Origin: an uncultured Clostridia bacterium
Lineage (GTDB): Bacteria; Bacillota_A; Clostridia; Oscillospirales; Oscillospiraceae
Assembly: GCA_947307505.1 (NCBI GenBank)
Contig: CAMZJG010000085.1
Span: 1 to 5,471, forward strand
Length of the DNA: 5,471 bases
Reading direction: 5' to 3'
In this document: positions 1-5,471 of the stretch, piece by piece
Position numbering within the stretch: the first letter of the stretch is position 1
Layout of the letters: every line of letters begins with the position of its first letter
Notes under the pieces: model-generated
The model's database searches: none
What the model saw: only the letters and a program-made list of their open reading frames with translations
Told to the model about the DNA's origin: nothing
Made by a program: the position numbers and the translations under genes

Positions 1-941
1 ACGACAACTCCATCCAGCAGTTCATCGAGTTCCCCACCCTCCTGGACGATGAATTCGACGAGTTCTTCACCGACCGCACCGGCTGGGCCCTGCGCAAGCA
101 GCTCTTCCGTGAATCCACCCTGCTGGAGCCCTTCTCCAAGCTCTTCGTGGGCAACCGGTTCAGCGCCCGGATGATGGCCTCCCAGGTCTCCACACCGGAA
201 TTCAAGAAGATGATGGAGACCCTGTGGAAGATCAACGATATGAACCAGGAGTATCGGAAGAACGCGGAAAAGCTGAACAAGACCGTGTATGAGATGGGCT
301 ACCCCGTCTTCCGGGGCGGCGGCGCGGCGGTCCCCTTTGACAGCTACTCCGACGGGCTCCGGGGCACGATTCTTTCTCTCCAGGACCTGTACGAGAATAC
401 GGAGATCGTGGAGAAGTACATCGAAGAATCCATCGGCCCCATGCTGGAGATGATCCGCATGCAGGGGAAGAACCCCGCCTCCAAGGGCAAGCACGTGTTC
501 ATGGCCCTCCACAAGGGCATGGACGGCTTCATGAGCGATGAGCACTACAGGAAGTACTACTGGCGGCATCTGCAGATGATCATCGAGGAGATCATCAAGG
601 CGGGCATGGTGCCCTACATCTTCTGTGAGGGCAAGTACAATTCCCGGCTGGACTGCCTGACGGAAGTCACCCCGGGCAAGGTGTTCTATCATTTCGAGGA
701 AGTGGACATGGCAGTGGCAAAGAGCAAGCTGAAGGATATCGCCTGCATTGCCGGCAGCTTCAGCACCAACCTGCTCCAGTTCGGCACCCCGGACCAGGTG
801 CGGGACGAGGCCAAGAAGCTGCTGGATATCTGCGCCCCCGGCGGCGGCTTCATCTTCATGACCAGCTCCGGCCTCAGCCATGTGAAGCGGGAGAACGTGG
901 AGGCCATGTTCGAGACCGTGCGGCTGTACGGAAAATACTGA
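1..941 (+). CDS. Uroporphyrinogen decarboxylase (URO-D/MtaA-like) family protein, 5' partial
   Basis: The reading frame is open from base 3 (DNSIQQFIEF...) to TGA at 939-941, so 312 residues are visible and the true start lies upstream. A GTG at 147 is inside the gene and has no ribosome binding site. The C-terminal half follows the URO-D/MtaA barrel pattern: FMALHKGMDGFMSDEHYRKYYW (about residues 166-187 of the visible part), then PYIFCEG, a FEEVDMAVAK segment, IAGSFSTNLLQFGTPDQVRDE and APGGGFIFMTSSG. Family members either decarboxylate uroporphyrinogen III or move methyl groups between corrinoid proteins and thiols. The methyltransferase type binds zinc through His-X-Cys and a later Cys. 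Here the Cys of PYIFCEG (visible residue 208) remains, but the His position is Ile and the later Cys appears to be Ser, so neither activity can be assumed. It is probably cytoplasmic, with no membrane segment. Family is confident; function is unknown. Confidence 0.85.
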   Translation, partial: DNSIQQFIEFPTLLDDEFDEFFTDRTGWALRKQLFRESTLLEPFSKLFVGNRFSARMMASQVSTPEFKKMMETLWKINDMNQEYRKNAEKLNKTVYEMGYPVFRGGGAAVPFDSYSDGLRGTILSLQDLYENTEIVEKYIEESIGPMLEMIRMQGKNPASKGKHVFMALHKGMDGFMSDEHYRKYYWRHLQMIIEEIIKAGMVPYIFCEGKYNSRLDCLTEVTPGKVFYHFEEVDMAVAKSKLKDIACIAGSFSTNLLQFGTPDQVRDEAKKLLDICAPGGGFIFMTSSGLSHVKRENVEAMFETVRLYGKY

Positions 942-954
942 TCGATTTGGTCGG

Positions 955-991
955 CTCTCCCCGCATCCTTGGGATGCGGGGAGAGTTTTTT
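955..991 (+). terminator. Intrinsic terminator after the URO-D-like gene
   Basis: A perfect 14-bp stem (955-968 paired with 972-985), GC-rich, with a 3-nt loop TTG, is followed directly by six T at 986-991. It begins 14 nt after the stop codon. It should separate this gene from the ECF operon. Confidence 0.95.
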
Positions 992-1002
992 GCGGGAATG
1001 GC

Positions 1003-1032
1003 TTGCAAAGCATGCATCTGTTAAACTATAAT
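1003..1032 (+). promoter_or_regulatory. Sigma-A-like promoter of the ECF transporter operon
   Basis: There is a perfect -10 box TATAAT at 1027-1032 and a -35-like TTGCAA at 1003-1008 (4 of 6 match TTGACA), with an 18-nt spacer. The expected transcription start is near 1039, giving a leader of about 33 nt before the ATG at 1072. That is too short for an FMN, TPP or cobalamin riboswitch. A TGTTAAACT stretch (1019-1027) overlaps the -10 and resembles the extended -10 of the downstream promoter near 4283. Confidence 0.75.
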
Positions 1033-1058
1033 CTTTTTATGAAATCTATGCGAGAAAA

Positions 1059-1064
1059 AGGAGG
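1059..1064 (+). promoter_or_regulatory. Ribosome binding site that fixes the S-component start
   Basis: A consensus AGGAGG lies 7 nt before ATG 1072. The frame is open further upstream, but a TTG start at 1003 would fall in the -35 box, before the likely transcription start. This site therefore selects MKNSPVKT as the N terminus. Confidence 0.9.
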
Positions 1065-1071
1065 AATCAGC

Positions 1072-1623
1072 ATGAAAAATTCACCGGTGAAAACCATCGT
1101 ATCCATCGGCATCGGCGCTGCGCTCTTCTTTGTGCTGGGCCGCTTCGTGGCGATCCCCAGCCCCGTCCCCAATACCAGCATCTGCATCCAGTACGGCCTG
1201 CTGGCTTTCATGGCCGTTCTCTTCGGCCCTCTGGCCGGCGCGCTCATCGGCCTGATCGGCCATTTCCTCATCGACCTCTCCTGGGGCTACGGCATCTGGT
1301 GGAGCTGGGTCATCTGCTCCGGCATCTTCGGCCTGCTCATGGGCTTCGCCGGGAAAAAGATCCGGCTTGAGGACGGCACGTTCGGCGGCAAGGAGATCGC
1401 GATTTTCAACATCGCCCAGGTCATCGCCCACCTCATCTGCTGGGTGGTGGTCGCGCCGATCCTGGATATCGTGATGTATGCCGAACCGGCCAACAAGGTC
1501 TTTCTCCAGGGTCTGGTGGGCAGCGTTTCCAACATCGTCACCACCGCCATCATCGGCACGCTGCTGTGCATCGCCTACGCTGCGTCCAAGCCCAAAAAGG
1601 GCAGCCTGAAGGAAGAGAAATAA
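1072..1623 (+). CDS. ECF transporter S component, UPF0397 / PF07155 family (annotated as riboflavin-type)
   Basis: This 183-residue integral membrane protein is the substrate-binding subunit of an energy-coupling factor importer. The family hallmark is clear: GIGAALFFVLGRFVAIPS (13-30), PNTSICIQYGLLAF (33-46), then GHFLIDLSWGYGIWWSWVI (63-81). Hydrophobic segments fall at about 8-27, 37-66 (probably two), 74-94, 109-130 and 144-170, with a Lys-rich cytoplasmic tail (KPKKGSLKEEK). The length fits the family, which I recall as about 180 residues. Start ATG 1072 is chosen for its AGGAGG. It is first in an operon with a fused ATPase and a T subunit, so it has its own dedicated energising module. 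Databases call this family riboflavin-type, but the leader has no room for an FMN riboswitch, and the true substrate may be another vitamin or precursor. Family is very confident; substrate is not. Confidence 0.93.
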   Translation: MKNSPVKTIVSIGIGAALFFVLGRFVAIPSPVPNTSICIQYGLLAFMAVLFGPLAGALIGLIGHFLIDLSWGYGIWWSWVICSGIFGLLMGFAGKKIRLEDGTFGGKEIAIFNIAQVIAHLICWVVVAPILDIVMYAEPANKVFLQGLVGSVSNIVTTAIIGTLLCIAYAASKPKKGSLKEEK

Positions 1624-1635
1624 CGCGGGATACGG

Positions 1636-1664
1636 ATACGGCGGGAGGCATGCTCCCGCCGTAT
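1636..1664 (+). terminator. Intercistronic hairpin, possible partial terminator or RNA stabiliser
   Basis: A 12-bp perfect stem (1636-1647 with 1653-1664) with loop GCATG lies 12 nt after the S-gene stop. Only a weak, interrupted T stretch (TTGATTATT) follows, so termination is probably incomplete. The ATPase gene starts 25 nt later with no promoter that I can see, which suggests partial read-through or 3'-end protection, giving more S than ATPase/T transcript. Confidence 0.6.
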
Positions 1665-1689
1665 TGATTATTGCACATGAGGGATCGCC

Positions 1690-3414
1690 ATGAAGGACAC
1701 CACCGAACGGGAACCCATTATTGAATTCCGGGATTTCGGCTTTCAGTACAACGCCCAGGCGGAGCCTACCCTGAAGGGGATCGATCTGCAGATCCGCAAG
1801 GGGGAAAAGGTACTGATCGCCGGCCCCTCGGGCTGCGGCAAATCCACTCTGGCCCACTGCATCAACGGACTCATCCCCTTTGCTTACCGGGGAACCATCA
1901 CCGGCAGCGTCACCGTCCGGGGCAGGGAGACGAAGGATCTGAGCATCTTCGCTCTCTCCCGTACCGTGGGCACCGTCCTTCAGGATTCGGACGGCCAGTT
2001 TATCGGTCTCACCGTGGCAGAGGATATCGCCTTCGCCCTGGAGAACGACTGCGTGCAGGAACCTGAGCTTCATGACCGGGTGCTCAAAGCTGCCGGCGCG
2101 GTGGGGATCGACACCCACCTGCTCAACGCCCCGGACCAGCTTTCCGGAGGGCAGAAGCAGCGGGTGGCCATGGCCGGGGTGATGGTGGACGACGTGGAGG
2201 TCTTCCTGTTCGACGAACCCCTGGCCAATCTGGACCCGGCCACGGGGAAATCCGCCATGGAGCTCATCGATGAGATCCATGACCGCACCGGGGCTGCGGT
2301 GATCATCATCGAGCACCGGCTGGAGGACGTCCTCCACCGGAACATGGACCGGATCGTGCTCATGAACGAGGGGCGGATCATCGCGGACATGGACCCGGAT
2401 ACCCTGCTCAGCGGTGAGCTGCTCCGGAACCACGGCATCCGGGAGCCCCTGTACGTCACCGCCCTGAAATACGCCGGGGTCCGGGTGACCCCGGAGCTGA
2501 AGCCCAGCAGCATCCGTTCCCTGCGATTGGGGCCGGAGGAAAAGCAGAAGGTGCTGGACTGGTACCGCCGGACCCCGCCCAGGCCCGCGCCGCCCCCCAG
2601 GCCGGTGCTGCTGAAGGCAGAGGATGTGACCTTCTCCTACGACGGCCGGAGGGAGACCCTCTCCCACATCTCTCTGGAGATCTTCCGGGGGGAAAGCCTG
2701 GCCATCGTGGGGACCAACGGGGCGGGAAAATCCACCTTCTCCAAGGTGGTATGCGGCTTCGAGAAGCCCCAGTCCGGGACCCTGTGCTTTACCGGGCTGG
2801 ACTGGCCCTCCCTCTCCCTGAAGGAACGGGCGGATCATGTGGGGTATGTGATGCAGAACCCCAACCAGATGATCTCCAAGCCCATGATCTTCGATGAGGT
2901 GGCCATGGGTCTCCGGAATCGGAACGTACCGGAGGAGGAGATCCGTCCCCGGGTGGAGCAGGCGCTGAAGACCTGCGGCCTGTGGCCCTTTCGGAACTGG
3001 CCGGTCTCCGCTCTGAGCTTCGGTCAGAAGAAACGGGTCACCATCGCTTCCATCCTGGTGCTGGAGCCGGAGATCATCATCCTGGACGAGCCCACGGCGG
3101 GTCAGGATTACCGCCATTACACGGAGATCATGGAATTCCTCCGGGAGCTGAACGCCCGGGGAGTCACGGTGGTGATGATCACCCACGATATGCACCTGAT
3201 GCTGGAATACGCGGAACGGAGCGTGGTCTTCTCCCAGGGCAGGGTGCTCGCGGACGACAGCTCCGCCGCCATCCTCACGGATCCGGACCTGGTCCGCCGG
3301 GCCAGCCTCAAGGAGACCAGTCTCTACGATCTCGCCCTTCTCTGCGGCATCGACGAGCCGAAGGAATTCGTCCGGCGCTTCATCGATTATGAACGGGAGG
3401 CGTATCGGTCATGA
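1690..3414 (+). CDS. ECF transporter ATPase, two ABC domains fused (DUF3744-type)
   Basis: This 574-residue cytoplasmic protein supplies both nucleotide-binding domains of the ECF importer. Domain 1 has Walker A GPSGCGKST (45-53), Q-loop Gln 98, signature LSGGQ (151-155), Walker B FLFDEP with Glu 176, and switch His 209. Domain 2 has Walker A GTNGAGKST (341-349), Q-loop Gln 389, signature LSFGQ (442-446), Walker B IIILDEP with Glu 467, and His 499. Every catalytic residue is present in both halves, so both sites look competent. Between them lies a region of about 60 residues (235-295) that I assign to DUF3744, then a Pro-rich linker (TPPRPAPPPRP, 295-305). Fused ATPases of this kind are typically encoded beside UPF0397 S components, as here. 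The start ATG 1690 has GAGGGA 5 nt upstream. The last codons overlap the T gene by ATGA, so the two are translationally coupled. Confidence 0.95.
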   Translation: MKDTTEREPIIEFRDFGFQYNAQAEPTLKGIDLQIRKGEKVLIAGPSGCGKSTLAHCINGLIPFAYRGTITGSVTVRGRETKDLSIFALSRTVGTVLQDSDGQFIGLTVAEDIAFALENDCVQEPELHDRVLKAAGAVGIDTHLLNAPDQLSGGQKQRVAMAGVMVDDVEVFLFDEPLANLDPATGKSAMELIDEIHDRTGAAVIIIEHRLEDVLHRNMDRIVLMNEGRIIADMDPDTLLSGELLRNHGIREPLYVTALKYAGVRVTPELKPSSIRSLRLGPEEKQKVLDWYRRTPPRPAPPPRPVLLKAEDVTFSYDGRRETLSHISLEIFRGESLAIVGTNGAGKSTFSKVVCGFEKPQSGTLCFTGLDWPSLSLKERADHVGYVMQNPNQMISKPMIFDEVAMGLRNRNVPEEEIRPRVEQALKTCGLWPFRNWPVSALSFGQKKRVTIASILVLEPEIIILDEPTAGQDYRHYTEIMEFLRELNARGVTVVMITHDMHLMLEYAERSVVFSQGRVLADDSSAAILTDPDLVRRASLKETSLYDLALLCGIDEPKEFVRRFIDYEREAYRS

Positions 3415-4238
3415 GGAACATTTTCAACTATGTGGACCGCCCCTCCCCCATCCATCGCCTTACCGGGGCCACCAAGCTGGTCTGTCTGCTTCTGTGGAGC
3501 TTTGCCGCCATGAGCACCTATGACACCCGACTGCTGGTATTCCTGACGCTCCTGAGTCTGGTACTTTTCGCTCTGTCCCGGATCCGTTTTTCGGATGTCT
3601 CCTTCCTGGTGAGCTTCATGGCTGCCTTCATGGTCCTGAACAACGTGCTCATCTTCGTCTTCTCTCCCCAGCACGGGGTCACCCTATACGGGTCCAGCCA
3701 TCCGCTCCTCAGCCTGGGCGGGCAGTATGTGATCACCCGGGAACAGCTTTTCTACCATCTGAATCTGGTACTCAAGTATTTTGCCACCATCCCCATCGTC
3801 CTGCTCTTTGTGTGCACCACCAACCCCAGCGAATTTGCCGCCTCCCTGAACCGCATCGGGATCAAGTACACCGTCGCCTATTCCGTGGCCCTGGCCCTGC
3901 GGTACATCCCGGATATCCAGAAGAACTACCATGAGATCAGCCAGGCCCAGCAGGCCAGAGGGATCGAAATGAGCCGGAAGCAGAACCTGGTGAAGCGGCT
4001 GAAAAGCGCCGCCGCCATTCTGATCCCGCTGATCCTCTCCAGCATGGACCGGATCGAGGTCGTTTCCAACGCCATGGAGCTCCGGGGCTTCGGCAAAGGG
4101 AAAAAACGGACCTGGTACATGGGCCGGCCTTTCCGCCCTGCCGACATTCTGGCCATGGTTTTCTGCGCGCTCCTGCTGGCCGCCGCCATCGTGCTGAACG
4201 TGTTGAACGGGGGCCGATTCTGGAATCCCTTCCGGTAA
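3411..4238 (+). CDS. ecfT: ECF transporter transmembrane (T) component
   Basis: This 275-residue membrane protein links the S component to the ATPase in ECF importers. Hydrophobic segments fall at about 20-35, 40-57, 63-84, 117-135, 152-165, 198-212 and 244-266. The number that truly span the membrane is uncertain. The two cytoplasmic coupling motifs that dock on the ATPases are visible: AQQARGIEM with Ala-Arg-Gly at 182-184, and AMELRGFGKG with Leu-Arg-Gly at 224-226 in place of Ala-Arg-Gly. The start codon overlaps the ATPase stop (ATGA, 3411-3414), and GGGAGG (3395-3400) lies 10 nt upstream, so translation is coupled. It ends the three-gene operon. It resembles the EcfT/YkoC/CbiQ family (PF02361). 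No substrate information comes from this subunit. Confidence 0.94.
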   Translation: MRNIFNYVDRPSPIHRLTGATKLVCLLLWSFAAMSTYDTRLLVFLTLLSLVLFALSRIRFSDVSFLVSFMAAFMVLNNVLIFVFSPQHGVTLYGSSHPLLSLGGQYVITREQLFYHLNLVLKYFATIPIVLLFVCTTNPSEFAASLNRIGIKYTVAYSVALALRYIPDIQKNYHEISQAQQARGIEMSRKQNLVKRLKSAAAILIPLILSSMDRIEVVSNAMELRGFGKGKKRTWYMGRPFRPADILAMVFCALLLAAAIVLNVLNGGRFWNPFR

Positions 4239-4255
4239 TCGGCAATTTACCGGAA
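4230..4255 (+). other. Inverted repeat across the ecfT stop codon
   Basis: A 9-bp perfect inverted repeat, TTCCGGTAA (4230-4238) and TTACCGGAA (4247-4255), has an 8-nt loop and includes the ecfT stop codon in its left arm. No T tract follows, so it is not a standard intrinsic terminator. It ends 7 nt before the -35-like box of the next promoter, so it could be an mRNA 3' stem or a regulator binding site. Confidence 0.45.
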
Positions 4256-4262
4256 ATCCGGC

Positions 4263-4291
4263 TTGCGAAGTCGGGATTTATATGCTAAACT
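4263..4291 (+). promoter_or_regulatory. Putative promoter of the SDR gene, extended -10 type
   Basis: A -35-like TTGCGA at 4263-4268 and a -10-like TAAACT at 4286-4291 are 17 nt apart. The TG of an extended -10 sits at 4283-4284. The decamer GCTTGCGAAG (4261-4270) differs by one base from GCTTGCAAAG at the ECF promoter. A direct repeat CTAAAC (4285-4290 and 4294-4299) covers the -10 and likely start site. The leader would be about 48 nt. Confidence 0.5.
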
Positions 4292-4329
4292 GACTAAACA
4301 GCAAGAGGATAAACAAAATGAAACGATAC

Positions 4330-4335
4330 AGGAGG
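4330..4335 (+). promoter_or_regulatory. Ribosome binding site of the SDR gene
   Basis: A consensus AGGAGG lies 10 nt before ATG 4346 and supports that start. It also rules against an out-of-frame ATG at 4318, whose coding frame would run through this site. Confidence 0.85.
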
Positions 4336-4345
4336 CACACAGAAT

Positions 4346-5305
4346 ATGGGAACTTTTGTCACACTCAGCGGCGAGACCCAGGAATCTTTCCTGAACATCG
4401 AGCCCATCGACCTGACCTATACCGGTCTGAAGAAAGGCTGCCTGGCAGGTGAGGTGGCTGTGGTCACCGGCAGCGCCAGCAATGTGGGTCTGGGCTACGT
4501 CCGGGCGCTGGCCTGGGCCGGAGCCAAGGTGGTCATCGCGGACCTGAACGAGGAAGCCGGCGCGGAGGCGGAGCGGGTCATCAATCTGGAAAGCGGCCCG
4601 GACTGCGCCCTCTTCGTCAAGACCAACGTCACCCTTCAGGAGGATATCGACAACCTGGCGGAGAAGGCTTTCGCCAAATTCGGCAAGGTGGATCTGCTTC
4701 TGAACAACGCCATGAACATGCGGCTGAACGGGCCCATCCTCAGCTCTCCCGTCTCCGACCTGGAGCAGAGCTTCGCCATCTCCGGCAAGGGCGTGATGAT
4801 GGCCATCAAAGCCTTCGTTCCCGCCATGATCGAACGGGGCCACGGTGTAGTCACCTACAGCGCCACCCAGTTCCACTACATGCCTCCCATGGTGGGCGGC
4901 AGCATGTACACCGCGGGCAAGGCGTCCGCCACCAGCCTGATCATGTCCCTGGCCAACGAGGTAAAGGGCAAGGGCGTATACGTCTTCTGCCTCACCCCCG
5001 CAGGCATCGGCCGGCCGGATTTCTCCAAGTTCCCGCCCCTGAAGCCGGGAGAAAAGCGCCGCATGTTCGGTATGCCCGGTTTCGAAGGCATGATCCCGCC
5101 GGAAGCCGGCGGCGCGGGCATGGTGTACAGCCTGCTCCACGCGGAACAGCTCCATGGCTCCGGCATCCTCATCAACGACGCCCTCATCGCCATGGACTTC
5201 CCCTTCCCCAAGCCCGAGAGCGTCAACCGCATGAAGGGCCGCAGACTCACGGACATGGAGCTCACCATGACCTTCTGCTACATGGGCAAGGGTTTCGACG
5301 AATAA
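4346..5305 (+). CDS. Short-chain dehydrogenase/reductase (SDR), long divergent form
   Basis: This 319-residue soluble NAD(P)-dependent oxidoreductase has a Rossmann fold of the SDR superfamily. Visible motifs are TGSASNVG (41-48, the cofactor loop, with Asn where the middle Gly of TGxxxGxG is usual), Asp 66 at the end of strand 2 (VVIADLN, which favours NAD(H) over NADP(H)), NNAM (120-123, usually NNAG) and catalytic YTAGK (Tyr 188, Lys 192). The Ser is Ser 172 or a shifted neighbour, because the loop to Tyr 188 is longer than usual. Classical SDRs are about 250 residues; this one has about 35 extra at the N terminus and a C-terminal tail of about 40 after the last core strand. The substrate is unknown. 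The gene probably has its own promoter and clearly its own terminator. Read-through from the ECF operon is possible because no clear terminator lies between them. Confidence 0.9.
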   Translation: MGTFVTLSGETQESFLNIEPIDLTYTGLKKGCLAGEVAVVTGSASNVGLGYVRALAWAGAKVVIADLNEEAGAEAERVINLESGPDCALFVKTNVTLQEDIDNLAEKAFAKFGKVDLLLNNAMNMRLNGPILSSPVSDLEQSFAISGKGVMMAIKAFVPAMIERGHGVVTYSATQFHYMPPMVGGSMYTAGKASATSLIMSLANEVKGKGVYVFCLTPAGIGRPDFSKFPPLKPGEKRRMFGMPGFEGMIPPEAGGAGMVYSLLHAEQLHGSGILINDALIAMDFPFPKPESVNRMKGRRLTDMELTMTFCYMGKGFDE

Positions 5306-5322
5306 GCACGCTTCGCACTGTG

Positions 5323-5356
5323 ACATCCCGGGAGGCAGCACCTCCCGGGATGTTTT
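5323..5356 (+). terminator. Intrinsic terminator of the SDR gene
   Basis: A perfect 13-bp stem (5323-5335 with 5341-5353), rich in GC, with loop CAGCA, ends in a short T run (5353-5356). It lies 18 nt after the stop codon. Confidence 0.88.
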
Positions 5357-5365
5357 CATGCATGC

Positions 5366-5397
5366 AAAAATCCCGGAGCGGCGGACCGCTCCGGGAT
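5366..5397 (-). terminator. Intrinsic terminator downstream of rplA
   Basis: Read on the minus strand, a perfect 12-bp stem (5397-5386 with 5381-5370) with a 4-nt loop is followed by Ts on the minus strand (A run at 5366-5370 on the plus strand). It begins 19 nt after the L1 stop codon and faces the SDR terminator, so the two genes converge. Confidence 0.9.
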
Positions 5398-5416
5398 CGT
5401 TTCGTATTCGATTTCC

Positions 5417-5471
5417 TTACGCCTGAGCCTTGGCGGCGTTGATCTTCACGCCGGGGCCCATGGTGCTGGCC
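5417..5471 (-). CDS. rplA: Ribosomal protein L1 (uL1), C-terminal fragment
   Basis: On the minus strand the last 17 codons read ASTMGPGVKINAAKAQA and stop at TAA (5419-5417). The STMGPGV motif is the conserved C-terminal strand of bacterial ribosomal protein L1, which binds 23S rRNA at the L1 stalk and can repress its own operon. The rest of the gene lies beyond the right edge. An intrinsic terminator follows 19 nt later, and the next gene is a convergent SDR, not rplJ on the same strand. Only a short stretch is visible, but this motif is highly characteristic. Confidence 0.88.
   Translation of the reverse strand, partial: ASTMGPGVKINAAKAQA

Noticed and set aside
147..149. GTG as the start of the URO-D-like gene
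   Set aside because: The frame stays open with family-like protein sequence to the left edge and there is no ribosome binding site before 147.
1010..1017. GCATGCAT palindrome near the ECF promoter resembling CATGCATGC near 5357
   Set aside because: Short self-complementary words of this type recur by chance, and the two sites are in unrelated contexts.
1003..1071. Longer N terminus for the S component
   Set aside because: The frame is open, but it would start in the -35 box ahead of the likely transcription start, and the AGGAGG before ATG 1072 matches the usual family length.
1081..3195. Very long open frame on the minus strand (704 codons) across the S and ATPase genes
   Set aside because: It is antisense to two genes with clear family motifs, its translation is low-complexity (rich in His, Gly, Asp, Pro) with no recognisable domain, and such frames are common opposite GC-rich genes.
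2982..3392. 136-codon plus-strand frame inside the ATPase gene
   Set aside because: It lies wholly within the second ABC domain in another frame, with Gly/Pro/Arg-rich composition and no ribosome binding site.
4318..4452. Possible 44-codon leader peptide starting at ATG 4318
   Set aside because: Its frame runs through the AGGAGG of the SDR gene and about 100 bases into it, its own upstream site is weak, and the peptide has no recognisable leader features.
4247..5359. 370-codon open frame on the minus strand opposite the SDR gene
   Set aside because: Same kind of antisense shadow; it spans the SDR gene, its promoter and its terminator, and its translation shows no domain.

Overview
The window reads as chromosomal DNA of a GC-rich, Gram-positive-type anaerobe, most likely in the class Clostridia (an Oscillospiraceae-like organism is my best guess). 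The basis is strong AGGAGG ribosome binding sites, sigma-A-like promoters, strong intrinsic terminators, a three-gene ECF transporter of the kind common in Firmicutes, and a divergent URO-D/MtaA-like protein of a type I associate with anaerobic Clostridia. Genus cannot be decided from this sequence.

Layout from left to right. (1) The C-terminal 312 residues of a uroporphyrinogen-decarboxylase-family protein (1-941, +) end at a strong intrinsic terminator (955-991). (2) A promoter (TTGCAA, 18-nt spacer, TATAAT) starts an ECF transporter operon. It holds the membrane S component of the UPF0397 / PF07155 family (1072-1623), a fused double ATPase (1690-3414) and the transmembrane T component (3411-4238). 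A 12-bp intercistronic hairpin separates the S gene from the ATPase gene, while the ATPase and T genes overlap by ATGA. (3) No clear terminator follows the T gene. A second promoter-like region (4263-4291) leads to a long, divergent short-chain dehydrogenase/reductase (4346-5305), which ends at its own terminator (5323-5356). (4) On the minus strand the last 17 residues of ribosomal protein L1 (rplA, 5417-5471) enter from the right, followed by a terminator (5366-5397) that converges on that of the SDR gene.

Functionally, the three ECF genes should form one complete vitamin or cofactor-precursor importer: S binds the substrate, T couples, and the double ATPase drives transport. Family annotation suggests riboflavin, but no riboswitch fits in the roughly 33-nt leader, so the substrate is open. 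The URO-D-like protein and the SDR are separate transcription units by terminator and promoter evidence, and nothing proves they work with the importer. No mobile element, CRISPR array, tRNA or rRNA was seen. No gene-free stretch exceeds 130 bases. I see no convincing wholly new system; the points most worth checking are the altered key residues of the URO-D-like protein and the SDR, the hairpin inside the ECF operon, and the gene order at rplA.
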